A stretch of 64,000 bases of DNA, from positions 2,084,001 through 2,148,000 of the forward strand of contig NC_011772.1 of assembly GCF_000021305.1 (NCBI RefSeq). Direction: 5' to 3'. The first letter of the stretch is position 1; each line of letters starts with the position of its first letter. Source of the stretch: Bacillus cereus G9842. Lineage in GTDB: Bacteria; Bacillota; Bacilli; Bacillales; Bacillaceae_G. Below the pieces are notes generated by a model, which saw nothing but the letters and a program-made list of their open reading frames with translations, was not told where the DNA came from and made no database searches. The position numbers and the translations under genes were made by a program. Shown one piece after another: positions 62,575 through 64,000 of the stretch.

Positions 62575-62590
62575 TGGCATAACTATTGCT
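62575..62590 (+). promoter_or_regulatory. Sigma54 (-24/-12) promoter of kamA
   Basis: TGGCATAACTATTGCT matches TGGCAC-N5-TTGCW with the required 10 bases between GG and GC. It lies 38 bases upstream of the kamA ATG. Confidence 0.85.
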
Positions 62591-62627
62591 TATATAAAGG
62601 ATGAGCGTATAAAAAGGGGGAATAGCA

Positions 62628-64000
62628 ATGTTACATGATGTATACAAACCAAATCGTCACTGGAAGGATATCGAATTATGGAAAGATGTTACTGAAGAGC
62701 AATGGAATGATTGGGTTTGGCAATTAACGAATACGATCAAAACGTTAGATGACTTAAGAAAAGTAATTAACTTAACACCTGAAGAAGAAGAGGGCGTTAA
62801 AATTTCAACGAAAACGATCCCGTTAAACATTACACCGTACTATGCTTGGCTAATGAATCCTGATGATCCACGCTGTCCGATTCGGATGCAATCAGTACCG
62901 ATTTCGGAAGAGTTATATAAAACAAAATATGATTTAGAAGATCCGCTTCACGAAGATGAAGATTCACCAGTTCCAGGGCTAACACATCGTTATCCGGACC
63001 GTGTACTATTCTTAGTAACAAATCAATGTTCTATGTATTGTCGTTACTGTACACGCCGTCGTTTTAGTGGACAAATTGGAATGGGTGTACCGAAGAAACA
63101 ATTAGATGATGCGATTGCTTATATTAGTGAAACACCACAAGTACGAGATGTATTAATCTCCGGTGGTGATGGACTTCTAATTAACGATAAAATTTTAGAA
63201 TATGTATTAAAAAATTTACGAGAGATTCCGCATGTTGAGATTATTCGTATCGGAACGAGAGCACCAGTAGTATTCCCACAACGTATTACAGAAAATTTAT
63301 GTAACATTATTAAAAAATACCATCCAGTATGGTTAAATACACATTTCAATACATCTATTGAAATTACTGAAGAATCGAAAAAGGCATGTGAAATGTTAGC
63401 GAATGCTGGTGTTCCAGTCGGAAACCAAGCAGTAATTTTAGCTGGTATTAACGACAGCGTTCCAATTATGAAAAAACTTATGCATGACTTAGTAAAAATC
63501 CGTGTACGTCCATATTACATTTATCAATGTGATTTATCTGAAGGTATCGGTCACTTCCGTGCACCAGTATCTAAAGGTCTTGAAATTATTGAAGGTTTAC
63601 GTGGACACACATCTGGTTATGCTGTTCCGACATTCGTTGTTGATGCGCCAGGTGGAGGCGGTAAAATTGCACTTCAACCAAACTATTTAATCTCACAAAG
63701 TGCAGATAAAGTTGTACTTCGTAACTTTGAAGGTGTTATTACGACGTATCCAGAGCCAGAGAGCTATATTCCAGGAAGAGCGGAAGGATACTTTAAAGAG
63801 ATTTATCCGAACTACGAAGAAAAACGTTCAGATGTTGGTATCGCAGGTCTTATGAGCGATAAGAAATTTAACCTCGTTCCAGACGACTTACAGCGTATGA
63901 ACCGTCGTAAAGACTACGAAGATAATGATACTCATGCATCTTTAAAAGATAAACGTGATAAGCGTGATCAATTAAAAGATAAAAAATATCAAGCACAAAT
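62628..64000 (+). CDS. kamA: L-lysine 2,3-aminomutase, 3' end outside the window
   Basis: Radical SAM/PLP enzyme that shifts the 2-amino group of L-lysine to C3, giving beta-lysine. ATG 62628 follows AAGGGGG. The cluster cysteines are C134-SMY-C138-RY-C141 in TNQCSMYCRYCTRRR. PLP-binding Lys is K346 in DAPGGGGKIALQPNY. The frame is open for 457 codons to the window end, where a charged tail (DKRDKRDQLKDKKY) shows that only about 10-20 residues are missing. It is driven by its own sigma54 promoter and supplies the AblB/YodT pathway. Confidence 0.95.
   Translation, partial: MLHDVYKPNRHWKDIELWKDVTEEQWNDWVWQLTNTIKTLDDLRKVINLTPEEEEGVKISTKTIPLNITPYYAWLMNPDDPRCPIRMQSVPISEELYKTKYDLEDPLHEDEDSPVPGLTHRYPDRVLFLVTNQCSMYCRYCTRRRFSGQIGMGVPKKQLDDAIAYISETPQVRDVLISGGDGLLINDKILEYVLKNLREIPHVEIIRIGTRAPVVFPQRITENLCNIIKKYHPVWLNTHFNTSIEITEESKKACEMLANAGVPVGNQAVILAGINDSVPIMKKLMHDLVKIRVRPYYIYQCDLSEGIGHFRAPVSKGLEIIEGLRGHTSGYAVPTFVVDAPGGGGKIALQPNYLISQSADKVVLRNFEGVITTYPEPESYIPGRAEGYFKEIYPNYEEKRSDVGIAGLMSDKKFNLVPDDLQRMNRRKDYEDNDTHASLKDKRDKRDQLKDKKYQAQ

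Noticed and set aside
1..64000. CRISPR arrays, tRNA/rRNA genes and insertion sequences
   Set aside because: No regularly spaced repeats, tRNA cloverleaf-like sequence, rRNA segments or transposase frames were recognised by reading; a tRNA or Rfam scan was not possible.

Overview
The window is chromosomal DNA of a low-GC, spore-forming Firmicute, almost certainly a member of the Bacillus cereus group. The evidence is the AT-rich base composition, strong GGAGG ribosome binding sites with frequent TTG/GTG starts, the sporulation gene racA, the lysine aminomutase (kam/yod) locus with its sigma54 activator, and proteins closely resembling known B. cereus ones (ThyA, DfrA, RacA, AsnB, YpmQ). No tRNA, rRNA, CRISPR array, transposase or prophage was found. 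The assignment rests on recognised protein sequence, not on a database search.

Layout. 1-8700: folate/dTMP genes thyA (cut by the window start) and dfrA, a lipoprotein PBP3-type transpeptidase, an FMN azoreductase, PlsC, a haemolysin III protein, the TatA/TatC exporter, a small DUF2535-like protein and a DegV protein. 8700-24640: an antisense 27-residue membrane peptide, a metallo-hydrolase, the copper chaperone YpmQ/SCO1, Hsp20, asparagine synthetase, an SH3b amidase, a Fur-box siderophore-binding lipoprotein, D-amino acid aminotransferase, nitroreductase, nicotinamidase, Nudix, MscS, a GAF histidine kinase/LuxR regulator pair and an RpiR regulator. 24640-33500: a PhzF protein, a zinc alcohol dehydrogenase behind two tandem Rex-like boxes, an orphan pair of peptide-type ABC permeases, then the gluconate operon gntK-gntP-gnd. 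33500-43920: a DUF2711-like protein, two glycosyltransferases, an FMN reductase with an MFS pump, a YdcF protein, a two-gene compatible-solute ABC transporter whose permease and binding protein are fused, and an APC antiporter. 44017-47674: a two-gene McrBC-like module (AAA+ ATPase plus DUF2357/PD-(D/E)XK nuclease), the best candidate for a defence system. 47950-55110: an acyltransferase, RacA, a CBS/CorC membrane protein, aldehyde dehydrogenase, YueI, a histidine kinase broken by one extra T, and a DUF4397 protein. 56056-64000: the lysine degradation locus yodT-yodS-yodR-yodQ-ablB, the sigma54 activator kamR, and kamA (3' end cut) behind a textbook -24/-12 promoter.

How the genes work together. 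The last locus forms a plausible pathway from lysine through beta-lysine and N6-acetyl-beta-lysine to C4 products, with KamR switching kamA. A GCCGA-N4-TCGGC dyad occurs both over the kamR start region and inside the kamR terminator, about 150 bp upstream of the kamA sigma54 promoter, so it may be the KamR site. The gluconate operon feeds 6-phosphogluconate into the pentose phosphate route; an RpiR regulator lies upstream but is separated from it by the PhzF/Adh/permease block. The McrBC-like pair sits between ordinary chromosomal genes, consistent with a single defence cassette rather than a large island.
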